From positions 12,368,577 to 12,432,576 of the forward strand of contig NC_092582.1 in the NCBI RefSeq assembly GCF_037975245.1: 64,000 nt of DNA, read 5' to 3'. The notes below the pieces were generated by a model that had not been told where the DNA came from, did no database searches, and saw only the letters and a list, made by a program, of their open reading frames with translations. The position numbers and the translations under genes were made by a program. Position 1 is the first letter of the stretch. The number at the start of each line of letters is the position of its first letter. The stretch comes from Apostichopus japonicus. Lineage: Eukaryota > Echinodermata > Holothuroidea > Aspidochirotida > Stichopodidae. Positions 47,440 to 59,669 of the stretch are shown one piece after another.

Positions 47440-47760
47440 ACGGAATGTTGATCAGGATGAGAACATAAAGGTTGTATCATCGGCGTAGCAGAGTACGTAA
47501 CTTAGTGCTAGCATAACTGAGGTCATTAATATAATTATAAATAATAGTGGTGGCACGGATGGAACCTTGTGGGCCGACACAAGATATGGGAGAAAGTTCA
47601 GAGTTTGTATTTATTGAGTAAGACAAATTGAGTACGTTCAGATAAATAACTTGTGAACCATTTCAATGGAATACCACGCATGTCGTAATGAAATAATTTG
47701 AGAATTAGAATGCTATGATCCAAGGTATCAAATGCCTTAGACAGGAGTAAAAACGGTGAA
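47440..47760 (-). pseudogene. Decayed LINE reverse transcriptase fragment
   Basis: Minus-strand translation gives classic RT blocks of Jockey/CR1-type LINEs: LLLSKAFDTLDHSIL (about 47755-47710), RGIPLKWFTSYLSERTQFV, GPQGSI (in place of VPQGS) and the catalytic YADDTT (about 47490-47470). Stops and a frameshift lie between the blocks, so it is inactive. Flanking parts of the element are too diverged to delimit. Confidence 0.8.
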
Positions 47761-47769
47761 ACATTTTTA

Positions 47770-48960
47770 ACCATTCAAAAGTCAACTGATAAACTGTCTA
47801 CCATTGAAATAACTACACAAGCCTTTTGAGGAATAGTCGCATCGGCTTATACATTAACCTTGGACCGAGAATGTCAATATGGTGACGCGCTAAAAAAAAG
47901 TAAGAAAAAACGTATCAACCATGGAAGGCCATGCGACATACTCCCTTGTAGCACTCAATTCTTATGGTACTCCTTGAATGTGTGTATTCTACAACAACTA
48001 ATGTCCTGATATCCAAGCTATCACATTCCTTGTGAAGATACCCGAACAGTGGAATGTAGCTAATTAGTACATTTTCCCACAAATGTGTACCGCAACTTTC
48101 AATTGCAAAATTGGCATTTTGAGTATGTTTTTTAGACAATCGAACTGCTGTTGGAACACTGCTTATCATGACTCTACATGAGAAGCAGACGACAGGATTC
48201 GTTGTTCCTTAGCAACACAAGATTCCTTACCGTTTTTACATGTAAACAAGCACGTAACGCACGTAAGTGACCGCCGTAAGCAACCTATAAGTCTGACAGT
48301 AGATGTTCGAATAGTAGCCAGGGTCCATGCTGATCAAGTTTTGAATAACAAATCTTAACAACGTTATCATCCAAACCTAAGTAAGCCCTAAGCAATTATT
48401 CTCAAATTTAACGTAATTAGACGTGAAGATGGCGTTCTATAGTTTACGGAACGCTTATCTCTTCAAATTGACAAAGGGTTAAATAATATGTTAGTAGCAC
48501 CTAAGAGCACGTCACATGACCTCCATGGTTGGTACGTTTCTTACTGTGGAGTGAGCCTTCCATGTTATTTTAAGTTCGATGTAAAACCTTGCGTTGTACG
48601 AAAAAGGACAAATACGTGAATGTGTGTGGTTGGTATATTAATCACAATTATCACACGCACACTGCAGGACTACACGTTTACTGCTACAGTCATCAAATAG
48701 GAACTAATTTTAACTTTAACAGTATCAGTGGGTTCAAGGGTTTCATAAACATACGGCTCTTAACAATTTCACAATCAACGAAATTTCACTCATACATCAA
48801 GATATCTTTATAGAAGATATTTCACGTCCGTTATATAACCGTAGTTCAAAGTACAAAGTTCTGTGTTGTGTGTGAACAATATATACCAACAGTGCAATCG
48901 GGCAGGTAAAACATCACTTTCCTTGTACACATACACTAGTTCGCTTAACCGGTCTCAACA
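47770..48960. other. Intergenic DNA and 5' flank of DDAH
   Basis: No recognisable exon. The segment just before 48969 should hold the DDAH promoter and leader; there is no clear TATA box within 100 bp. Confidence 0.45.
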
Positions 48961-48968
48961 GTAACATC

Positions 48969-49271
48969 ATGGCTGATGCTACAGAAGTGGAAAGGTTGTT
49001 CACTTTCGATGCAGTTGTAATGCGTGGAATACCGGACAGTTTGAAAGCAGAAGCTCTTCGAACTGAGGATTTGGGAGAGGTCGATCTCGAGGAAGCCAGG
49101 AAACACCATGAAGCGTACCAGAGTGTTATGAGGGATCAACTGAAACTTCACGTAGAAGTACTAGAAGCAGACGAAAGCTTGCCAGATTGTTGCTTCGTGG
49201 AGGATTGTGCCGTGGTGGTGGATGGGGTAGCTTTGATCACTTGTCCGGGCAGCCCTTCTCGTCGTCCTGAA
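48969..49271 (+). CDS. DDAH: Dimethylarginine dimethylaminohydrolase, first coding exon (partial)
   Basis: DDAH hydrolyses asymmetric dimethylarginine to citrulline and dimethylamine, relieving inhibition of nitric oxide synthase. The 101 codons run from ATG 48969 to a donor at 49272 (CCTGAA/GTAAGA, phase 0). They cover the N-terminal third of a protein normally about 280 residues long. Diagnostic segments are FDAVVMRGIPDSL, ADESLPDCCFVEDCAVV (the active-site loop containing the conserved Phe-x-Glu-Asp) and ALITCPGSPSRRPE. The later catalytic His and Cys lie in exons I could not find in the remaining 14.7 kb, so the gene probably continues beyond the window. The frame stays open for 12 more codons past the donor, but that part has no DDAH similarity. 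Confidence 0.88.
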
Positions 49272-49367
49272 GTAAGATTAAGATTATGTACCTTCATCAT
49301 CAGTTAGGCCTATCGTTCAAATATTGGAAGATTGATAGGATGGGGTGGGAACCCGGGGAGGGGCTGG

Positions 49368-50115
49368 CAAGGGCGGCGGAAGCACTTTTAATCTGGAGGG
49401 GCACCAACGTCGAAGGGCACTTTGCAGAAATTCGATTGGACTGATGCAGCCTGATATGTAGTACCCTTTATAACTCTTATTGTATTATCTTATTTGCGTA
49501 TACACATCACTCCATCAACGCCCCTCCCCCCTCAAGTAAACAATGCATACTAGCACTGCAATATCTAATGTGCAATTGGGAAATTGGAAAATCATTATAA
49601 AGTCCAAGTCCCTGCACACGCGATCGATACATGCATGAAAGCAAATGAAATATGTCAAAATACTGAAAGAAAAACAATTTTCTATGTGTTTTTCAATGGT
49701 TAAACTGATATTATTATGATCATTATTATTGTAACGACTTTGCCAATAATTATAACCAATTTGGGAGGGTTATAACACGGCAAATGATTGTATGTTATTG
49801 GCATGCGATGTAATAACCAACGCATGCCTATATGATATGCACATTAACATGTTGAACGCGCGCGCGCGCAGCGCGCGAAAAATTTTGGTAATGTTTTTCG
49901 GGCAAGTCGTTACAGCCCCCCCCCCCCCCAAAATCAAATTGGGCTCCTACGCCTGTGGTATAGTAAACATTTAAAACTTCCCGAAATATTTCATTCGACG
50001 TGGGTTTCGCTTTGTAAACTCTTTATTTATTTAGAAATTTTTATGTAGAAAAAGGGCACATTTTTAACCTCAGGAAAAGTGGGGGGGCACGTGCCCCCCG
50101 GTTCCGCCGCCCTTG
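49368..50115. mobile_element. Non-autonomous hAT element, CAAGGGCGGCGGAA family, 748 bp
   Basis: Inverted termini CAAGGGCGGCGGAA / TTCCGCCGCCCTTG with a perfect 8-bp target duplication GGGGCTGG (49360-49367 and 50116-50123). It lies in the presumed first intron of DDAH and contains a left-truncated CATAGGCGTAGGAG-family element (49677-49967). No transposase ORF. Confidence 0.88.
49677..49967 (+). mobile_element. Truncated CATAGGCGTAGGAG-family element
   Basis: Matches the reverse complement of the right portion of 17355-17732 (GTTTTTCAATGGTTAAACT, CGGGCAAGTCGTTACAGCCC) and ends at CTCCTACGCCTGTGG. Its left terminus is missing. It is nested in 49368-50115. Confidence 0.8.
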
Positions 50116-50123
50116 GGGGCTGG

Positions 50124-50820
50124 GTTGGTGCCGACCATCTACCCACCCATGTGGGTCGCCTGACCAAAAGAAATGGACGTGAAATGGCTCAAGATTGCGC
50201 ATTTATATACTCTAAAATTTGAGGGGGTTGAAGAAGGGTAAAACACGGAGCCGGGTCCGCAGGGAGTTGTTCCATAACAACTCCCTGGTATCAGTCATTA
50301 AAAGGATAGTCAAGAGGAAACATTATTTTGATCTGATGAAAGAGAAAGACATTCTGAGAATGATGGTGAAATTTGCGTCCAGTTTTCTGCATGGCCGCTT
50401 CTCGAGATATAAATTGTTACAGTTTTTTACCATAAGTGAACTTGAATCAAACACGTTTCATTTCATAGTTGCCCACTGATAAGAAAATGTTTTATTTTAG
50501 TTCATGTTTCACTTTATTGTTTTTACCTTTGATATGATAGGTTTCCAACTTTAACTAAGGGATGTAAAGTTAACCACGCTATAATGGCGGTTATATTTCG
50601 ATGCACCCCAGTTTGAAGTAGAAATTGTAATTCAGCTTTGAAGAAAAAATCATTGTTACAAATTTGTTCTGCTGCACAACGTGCCAACTTCAATGTGTCG
50701 AATACACTACATAGAAATGGAATGCAAATTCCACAATGATGCATAATACGTTTCTTTTCAAATGTAAACTTCTGGACTATCCTCGAAGGCGATTGTTTGA
50801 TACAATTCCTCGCACTTCGG
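50124..50820. other. Presumed DDAH intron or intergenic DNA
   Basis: Contains the 28-bp palindrome at 50260-50287 (see findings). No exon was recognised. Confidence 0.5.
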
Positions 50821-50831
50821 CGGTACCGATC

Positions 50832-51689
50832 GCGTAATTTTTTTTCCTAGGAGGGTTAGGGGTAATTATCATATATAGGCGTATCCAAACCCTAGCGCAT
50901 GCGTGTTACCCATAGACACTCGTTACTCATCGCTCGCTGCAATACACATGTGTGGGCCGGGTGTACGTGGGCAGTATGTACGCTGTACAACGCAATAGAT
51001 CTCCGCTGTACAGTTTTACAATGCAGTTTGCCTTTTTGGCCAAGGATTACCAAGTGAGAATTGAAGAAAATAAGTGAAAGAAATACAAATTAAAGCGCGA
51101 TCAAATCGTCACCCTCAATATCATCACATAATTATTTTTCATTTGTACAATTAAACAATGATGCAAAGCAGATAAAGTACCGAATGACTGATAGTTCATA
51201 AAAGCAGGCTTAAGTTTGTATGTAGGCCTACTATATTAGTACCATGTACATGTTACACTTTACCGTAACATTAAAGTTTACCGTGAAGCTAGAAATACAT
51301 GTAATGTAGGCTAGCAGATTAATATTAACCAAATCATTAAATTAATGTCAGTCGCGCACAATGATGACGACAGATGAAATCCGTACATTGTGTCTAAAAT
51401 CTGGGTGAGAGAATTACTTTAGTAAATGCAATTGTATCGAGTAACTTTACATCTAGGGCGAGATTCCAGCTGAAGATTGGCGCAAGGATTGTCAGTCGAA
51501 CAGGTCTCCATTGTTGCACGAACGCATATACGTATATATGTGTGCAAAACGTGAATCGCGTCGTACTCACTGTATGTACGACTACTACTACTAGCTATAA
51601 ACTTTATACGAGTAACACGCATGCGCTAGGGTTTGGATACGCCTATATATGATAATTACCCCTAACCCTCCTAGGAAAAAAAATTACGC
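50832..51689. mobile_element. MITE with perfect 78-bp terminal inverted repeats, 858 bp
   Basis: 50832-50909 and 51612-51689 are exact reverse complements over 78 bp (GCGTAATTTTTTTTCCTAGG inward to GCATGCGTGTTAC). The flanking 9-mer GTACCGATC is present on both sides (50823-50831 and 51690-51698). Long inverted repeats with a 9-bp duplication fit Mutator-like elements; Merlin also makes 8-9-bp duplications. No transposase ORF is present in the 700-bp interior. Identical ends and an intact duplication imply a young insertion. Confidence 0.92.
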
Positions 51690-51699
51690 GTACCGATCG

Positions 51700-52985
51700 A
51701 GCTATGTATATTTTTTATCGCGCGCCATTTGAGTAAATATGTTATGTCTCCAACTTGGTATCAGTTTGTCCCCTGTATAGAGTAGTGTGACTTTCAATAG
51801 TATGGATCATTATTTGTGGCCCAATGCATCGTTGATCACCCCCAGTATCCAAATAAGGACAGTGTTTCTCACTTTCGACGGAGGAGGGGTGGTCTTTTAT
51901 GGTGTGTGTGGTAAGTCTGACCCTGAATATATTGTAGATGTCCTAAGAATTGCTAGAATTATGCAAAATTTTATTTGAGAGAACAGTGAAAAATAATGGG
52001 ATAGTCGGGCAGTCTACGTGTGTTTTAAACTAAGATTGATCAAGATTTTACCAGTTTAAAGTCGGGTCGGCTTCTGTCGCGAAAAAATTGTTTTTTCGTG
52101 CATGACTAGAATTGCACAGTTTTAACAAATGTAACCAATAACGGGGTAAGAATTAAGTTTGCATGTGACCTGAACGAGCTCCGGTCGATAACAGCACACA
52201 GTCGCTGTGTGCGCTGATCAGTCGGCCAGTGTGCGGCGGGCTTCAAATATTTTGCCAAACTGCTGATCATTCGTACTCGTAAAGTATACGTGCACTACCC
52301 GACTATCCACGATTATCCACGAAACGACCGTCGAGTTGAGTGGTCATATTCAGTCGGTTAGTGTGCGGCGGGCTTTAAGAACACACTGTCCTACCACCCA
52401 CTCAAAACTTGATTAATCTACTACTAGTTGCAGTACCTGTATTGTCACCAGAGAATATTCAACGCAGGTTAAAAACTAGTAAAGGCCATGTGGGTTTTAA
52501 AAGAAACATATAACTATATATGTATAAGCCTACTCATACGCTGTTCAACATTTTCATTGTAAATCTACAGATTTTGTAAACCCATTTTTCTACGATCATG
52601 TTATTGTTGTCATTAACATGTAAGGCTTGTTATCAGCTAATTTTATTTTACTTTTTTTTTCTAGGGGCGGGGGGAATGCGACGAATATAAATATAATATA
52701 ATAATAAATATAATATAAATATATTACAGAATATGGCAAGTGTATAACCAGGAGGCTGCCATATCAATACTGCCTCCTGGTATAACTTGAATGATTGTTA
52801 CACGGCCAGAAAGTGGCAAGGTTTGCCAAGGTGGGCAAAGTACCGCCCGCGAGCACCTTTTCAACGACCCGCGAAAAATGTTCAAAACCGTGAAAAGGGG
52901 AAAAGATGAAAGACGTATAACTTAAGACTTTGTATGCCCTACAGTTATAAATACTGTATATAGGGCGTACTTGTGTTAATATGTT
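51700..52985. other. Intergenic or intronic DNA
   Basis: CAGTCGG-AGTGTGCGGCGGGCTT occurs twice (about 52220 and 52350), a short local duplication. No exon was recognised; in particular, no DDAH exon 2. Confidence 0.45.
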
Positions 52986-52991
52986 CATTAT

Positions 52992-54943
52992 CAGGCGCGT
53001 ATCCAGGATTTTCTAACCCGGGGGGGGGGGCGCGAATTACTATCTAAGCGGAGCGCCACCATCGGTTGGCGCGCAGCGTACAAGAAAATTTCTGGTTGAT
53101 ACCCCCCAGATCACCGGAAATAGCACATCTCGGGCTTGAAAATGACCAACCAGATGTACACTTTTGCCTGAGAACCAAGTATTTCCCAAAAGTTTTTTCC
53201 ATCCATAATCTTTTTGAAGATCGTCACACATCATGTTCGACCTCATTGCATGTCCTATGGATCATTGCTTTTGTAGGTGATTCTACGTCACGGCCCACAA
53301 TATCCGAAAGCCCCACTTTTCAAGGTTTTAAGCCCAATATTTGTTGAGAATTTGAAAATTCACATTTCTCGTGAATAAAATCACTTCAAAACATACCCAT
53401 AATGTGGCACAAAATTCAATCTATGGACAAGCAATATAGAAAAACCTCCTTGAACCCCTAACAGACAGGTCAAAGTTGCACGAGTAGAGGAAAGTATGAT
53501 GAAGAATGTTGGTCAGGAAATTTTCGAAAATTCAGACACAGTTAATTTATTGGTGTAGAAATATTGCAACCTCTTATAATGGCTATTATAAAACTTCGTT
53601 GAAGGAAATGAAAAATAGCAGATATTTCCGATATCAGGTATATCGAAACCGAACACTACACACATAGGCGTAGGTCCCGTAGGAGGCGGTGGCTGCAGCC
53701 GCCCCCCCCCCCCCCGCAACCAAATTTTTCCCCATCTTTTTCGGGCACCTACTGAAAGAAAAATAAATAGCAATGAATAGCTTAAAAATTATCTCCTTGG
53801 TAATTAAAATAAAGTTCTAAGCTTGGCCGACATTACTACTGTAAAAGAGAGTTTTGACATAAATGGATCTGTATGATTTTTCTCCATCTACATAAGACAT
53901 TTCGTTGTTTACATAGCATCCAGCGGTATACTGTGCAACTTTCACGGACCGTAAGGTACACGATGCCATGCACTGTAATGACCGATGCTTGCTTATATGA
54001 TATTGGCATTGATATGCTGAACATGCGCGAAGCGCGCGAAAAAATTTGGCTTTTTTTTTCGGGCAAGTCATTACAGCCCCCAAATCCAATTGGGCTCCTA
54101 CGCCTTTAACTACACACATAGACAGTTTTTTGAGGTTGTTCATCGTGGAACATGCATTTCAATGCTCACTGATATGATGTTATATCTGCTCTTTGCTTTA
54201 CAAATTCGAACAGGCGTGTAGCGAGTAATTGCCAAGGGAGGGCGAAGCCTGTAGGCAAACTATCTAAGCGAAGCGCCACCATGGGTTGGCGCGAAGCGTA
54301 CAAGAAAAGTTTTGGCCGAAAATGCCTCCCAGATCGCTGGAAATGACACTTCCCAGGCCTTGTAAGTTGCATCTAAGCATTGTCTATTTTGAAATAACTA
54401 GCGATGTCATAAAGAAAATTTGCTCGGGGGGGGGGGCGGTCGCCTCCTTCCCGAAATGCGTCATGTACCCCGACGACTCGGTCGAGTTCAAGACCAGCCA
54501 CAGTTGGTTCCATATAGCACAATTGTACAATTGTTTAAGGCGTCCATACACACACACGCGTTATGATAGACCATATATAGTATTTATATAGATACATTAG
54601 TGAGAGAGGAAAAATAGAAACGTCAAAAATGGAGTTGTCGGTGTAAGGGTAGGGTGAGGCGCACACCCCCTCCGTAATCCTTGATCTGTCACTGGCTACC
54701 CTGTGTATGTTATAGGGATCAGCGCTTTAACTATGACTGTTCCTCTTTCTTTTCCCGAGGTCTTGGCTATCTTCTACTCCCTCCTTTTTTCCTTTTTCTC
54801 TCTTTTTTCTTTTTCTTTTCCCTTCCTTCCTCTCCTCCTTTTCTTTTTTTCCCCCTCCTTTTCCCTTTTCTTCTCTTTTTTTTCTCTCCTCTTCTCCTTA
54901 CCCTGGGGGCGCGCGCCCCCAACGCCCCCTGGATACGCACCTG
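52992..54943. mobile_element. Nested DNA transposon, CAGGCGCGTATCCAGG family, copy 2
   Basis: Same termini and internal order as 35791-37987, with 5-bp target duplication ATTAT (52987-52991 and 54944-54948). The subterminal GCGCCACCA-GGTTGGCGCG unit lies near 53050 and 54270, and a pyrimidine-rich tract runs from 54733 to 54900. It carries the CATAGGCGTAGG-family element complete at about 53663-54109 (flanks ACTACACAC on both sides) and lacks the innermost hAT insertion of copy 1. Confidence 0.85.
53663..54109 (+). mobile_element. CATAGGCGTAGG-family hAT element nested in copy 2
   Basis: Begins CATAGGCGTAGG and ends CTCCTACGCCTTT (slightly decayed). The 8-mer CTACACAC (or ACTACACA, depending on how the ends are drawn) is duplicated on both sides. 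The interior has a C run at about 53700-53714 and a GCGCGC-rich segment near 54030. Confidence 0.8.
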
Positions 54944-54949
54944 ATTATT

Positions 54950-55605
54950 CAACGTAACAGATGGAGAATGCGCATGTAGAACTATTTGATCTGTTTTGAT
55001 TTCCTATGTAATATAAAGTATCCAATTTTCTAGCGGGAGTAGGTATGTTGTGTTACTGCACGTGGATTAGGTACAGCTTTTCACAATGGCCCCTTTATCA
55101 TGCTACTTGCACATTCCAAGATACCTTTACACTTCTTTTGTCTGTAAAATTGTCGACAATATGTCCGGAGAAGGAGAAAATACATCTGCATCTCCCTGAC
55201 CTGACAGTAAAGGCTACCAGTAAAATTCATTTTGTATTTCGTTAATCTGAACTAGCGCCACTAAATACTATATGGAACCCGGCTGAGCTGCGAACAAAAC
55301 GTACCCCATCATTTTTGGTTTTCAGAATATTATCATATAAGGGATCTTGCATGATGCGGTCTTTCAGTGAGCGAATTGTTTTGGTCTACTTTTGTTTTGT
55401 CGTACGGGTCAAGGAAGAATGGAGGACCGCGACTTTGAGAAGTATGGCGTGGTCCACAAATGTTTAGCGCCTATTGAAGATTAGCAAAAAATATATATAT
55501 AATGTTCATATTGATCGGTTGTTTATGAATGCAGTAATAACTAGGTCGAAAACCAGCAAACAACTATAGCTATTTGGCTCCTTGTCTCACTATGTATTCC
55601 AAAAG
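54950..55605. other. Intergenic or intronic DNA
   Basis: No exon or known repeat recognised. Confidence 0.45.
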
Positions 55606-55607
55606 AA

Positions 55608-55708
<101 letters not shown>

Positions 55709-55709
55709 A

Positions 55710-58700
55710 CATAATGATGATATGCACTTAAAAAGAAACATTAAAACAAATCTTACGATCACAGTAAACTGGTAAACAAATTCCATTCAACGCAACAATG
55801 AAAACTTCCCTTCCTCCCCTGCCCCCTCCAAAAAAGAGACGTTTGTGGAGAACAACTTTACGTCGCTCTATATTTGACCTCATCCAGACTTTTCTGGTAT
55901 CCGTGGAAATTGTCCTTTTTTTAAGTGCATGTATTAGAGAATATTGTGACCTTTGTGTATAAAGTTTGCTGTCATTACCAACTCGAAACTTTCGGAAAAG
56001 ACTTACGGTTTGGGAACGACGACTTGTAATACTAAATCTGAATGTGGGGCAAACTTCCATGTGCGAACCGGCTTACATAGATTCTCCACGAGAGATTTGC
56101 CACTAGCGGAATTCGTAATTGTTTGGAGTATTGGGAGATATAGTATAATGGATAAGTTCCGGTGTGAGAAGAAACCCGTGATTGAGTTCGATTCCAATCT
56201 CGACGATTATTGGGAGCCATATATATGCCGTGAATATGTAGCGTACCGTGCCGTACAACAATGTTGTACCGTACAACATTTCGCATAATTTGAATGACTT
56301 TGACGGACGACAGTTTCTTGATCACTGATTGGACGAGAGAAATTGGAAGTAAAGAGAGTGAGCTATGTGCGCATTCTTAAAGGTCTGCGTGACTTCAAGT
56401 TCATTTTGTCGATATTGTTGAATACTAAAATTGCAATGCAAAGCAACATATCAGCACCAGACCCATTTCAAGTAATAAATAAGAAGAAAAAACACCCGAA
56501 AGTTTTGAACAGGTGTTTTCTAGCTTGTATGATCAATACTAATATCAGACCATGGAAAGTATCTGGGTGATTGAGACGACGACGATGGTGGTTGTGAGGA
56601 TGATGATGATGGTGGTGGTGGTGGTGAGGATGGTGGTGCTGATAATGATGGTGTTGGTGATGTTGATGAAAACGCTGCTTCGAAGTGAAATATGTTACAG
56701 CTTCAATGAACGAAGTACTTTCTTAAGCAGTAGTAGTATATACACGCGTTACGTAATCTCGTTACCTGATTTCGCTGTGATCTGTTTAACAAGTGACGTC
56801 AGCTTTCCAATTGATGAAATGTACCTTTTCTGGTTTACACCTGACGACACATGTCGATGGGAAAGTGTAATTGGAAAACTTCGATATTAGTATTTTGGAC
56901 GGTTGTCATGGTAACTGAGATTTTAAATTTGTATGTCGTCGGTATATCTGTTCAGTTTAAGCCTCTTTATTAAAAAAAATAAAAGAAGGAAAATATAGAA
57001 AGAAAAAAAAAGAGAAGAAGCCGGTCTCAAGACTTAGTTTTAGGATTATTAATTTTATTTTCTGGCAAAACATACAAAACTGTGTACATTTATACTTAGA
57101 ATATAACAGGATAAGACTTATGCCAGCCAAGCTGGTTGATTCCAACGAAATATGGTCTTACACGACTTTTTATGATTCTGTTTTTCCTTTCAATTTCATA
57201 GTTTGGAAGGAATTTTGCAGGGTGCAATAACTTTAACCACAATAAATAATTGTTTCAGAAAATTAATAACGGAAAACCGAGTGGATGAGTATGATACACA
57301 GTATATAAATAATTTATAAGAAGAAAAAGGTTAAACAACAACCAAGTATCGTAACAAGCTGCATCGGCAATGGAAGACTTTCAGAGAAATAATTCACACG
57401 TTAAAAAGAGCAAGACAAATTTCTTCAGTCCTTATATTGTCCACTTTTTTCGCAATTAACGCACTCATTGGCCACGCTTATAAAGTTATATCATTTTCCT
57501 TTTTTCTTTGCCCAGCAGAATGGCGCCATCAGTATGTAATTAGCCCCATCAACGTTTATGAATATAAAAATGCTGGGTATATAATATGTCAATTAGGCAA
57601 AAATTATGAGTATCTCAAACTGTCATCATGGTGTCGCGTACAGAAGGCTACAAGAACTGAATTTTGTTTTTCTGAAGTAGTAAACATGACAAGCGTGCGG
57701 CTGAATTCAACGTAGGCTATACTATGAAGCGATATTGCAATGGTAGATAAAGTATTTCGGAGAGGGAGGGGGTGGGGGCGGGGGGAGGGTGGAAATCCAA
57801 ATCCCCATCTGGGTTTGTTTGGTGCATGAACCGTTATGGATAACAAATCCCACTACTGAAGCCTGATGTGCGGGCTATTGTTTTGTTGAATGCGACTCCC
57901 ATGTAGGGAATGGAGGTCGGGGGCATGACACCCCCCCCCCCCAAAAAAAAAAATTGGGCACTTCATTGTATACCAGTCAGCCTTGCTTGACTTGAAAAAC
58001 GTAGTTGCCAATTTCTTGGAGAGCACAGTTTTGATTTTTCCTCGAATAAAAACAATCGTACTGTGCAGGGCATCACACTTTATCTCAGCGAGTCGCAAGG
58101 AATTAAAAAAAGAAAAAAAAAAGGAGAGAAAAAGAGAAAAGAAAGTAGGCCAGTCGACTTGCCGCCGGGCTCGACTGCCAAAATTAAATTACTCGCCAAA
58201 ATCCTGTTCCGTCAGAGTGAGTGAGAAGTGCGCGACGAAATTTGGCCGTTTTGACATACTTGTGAGTTTACAATGCGATAAGTGAATTAGTTTCCTTAGC
58301 GTAACGGGATCACGCGTGTTAATCTCCAACGGCGTAGATTGTTCACACATGTTCACGTATGATGGAGTTAGGGCGAGACGAAACAGACTGTTATTCGTCT
58401 AAAGATAAGCTGATTAAGTATCTATATATCTGTCTATATATATATCTATATATTTGGAAATCCAGAACAGTAACAAAAACTTCCAGCTTCCACCGGGATT
58501 CGAAATCGGCCTCAAGCTTTATCTGCGGACATCATAACCCGAACTTGGCCATGGATACTGATTGATATATGTCCAGAGGTTCGAAAATAGTAAAGAATTT
58601 CGTCATTCCACATCTGTAGACTTTTGCCACCTGAAACGAACAATGCTAGGTCTGTTTTGGTGACATATTTTGCCCTATGAACTCTATAGATCAATCATGA

Positions 58701-59576
58701 TGCTAACCAAATCCCCACCCCCCCCCCTCCTCACACCCCACCTCTCCCCAGTCCTACTACTATTCTTTGTAAAATTTTGAACTGATGGCAGAAGAAAGTC
58801 AATATAAGAGATTGAGTCCACGATTTCACCGCTTTTTGAGCATACTTTCACAGGAAACAAGGTCACTGTAAATGTAATTTTCTTGTATTGTTATACTTCG
58901 TTTTATTCATTCGGAGAAAAGTCCAGTCCATGAGATCCGTGTAAGAGTTGGACAAATCCGGTTCAGGCCCTAATGCATTCATGAGGGATAACTGGTGTCA
59001 GCCTTGAAGTCAAACCATCAAGTTCTAGGTCGGGCCTGGGGACAAAAACATTATCGGGTCATCATATTAACCCCGAGCCCTGGGGATGTATCCCCTGGCC
59101 CCTCTGGCAATGTCTGATTAAAGTGCCAAATTTGTAAACGCAATCAGACGTGGATCATATAGTTCGTCCATTTCGCATGGCCAGACAATTTATATTCACA
59201 GTTAGCTGTGTTTCTGTCATTGTAGGTCTTTCACCCTTCTCAACATATATGTTCGTGGTTCATATGTAATTATATGGAATGAAAAGTGTCATCTTATGAA
59301 ACAACTGTTTGATCAAACGGCGTGAAATGATGTGACCCGGACCTATATCTCGGTCTCACGGGTAGACCGAAGGGAATGAGCAATATGCATAATGCTCAAT
59401 TACATAATATGTGAACCGTAACCTTACAACCCACATTGAGTGTTTAAGCCTGAGATCCTATATATATGTAAATATTTAGTGTTATGATACAGAAGGGTAT
59501 CATGAACGGGGTGGGGTGAGGTGGGGGAGAGGGGTTGGAGGGGGGTGGTGGTGCTGGTAATAAACCCATTATACCG

Positions 59577-59580
<4 letters not shown>
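55710..59580. other. Intergenic or intronic DNA with simple repeats
   Basis: Includes GGT/GAT triplet repeats at about 56583-56672, a G-rich tract at 57763-57790, a C run then A run at 57931-57953, and an A/G-rich stretch at 58106-58146. ORFs at 56552-56890 and 57437-57715 show no family I recognise. Confidence 0.45.

Positions 59581-59581
<1 letters not shown>

Positions 59582-59668
<87 letters not shown>
59582..59668. repeat. (TA)n microsatellite
   Basis: About 85 bp of TA dinucleotides, preceded by a G-rich tract at 59509-59552. Confidence 0.95.
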
Positions 59669-59669
<1 letters not shown>

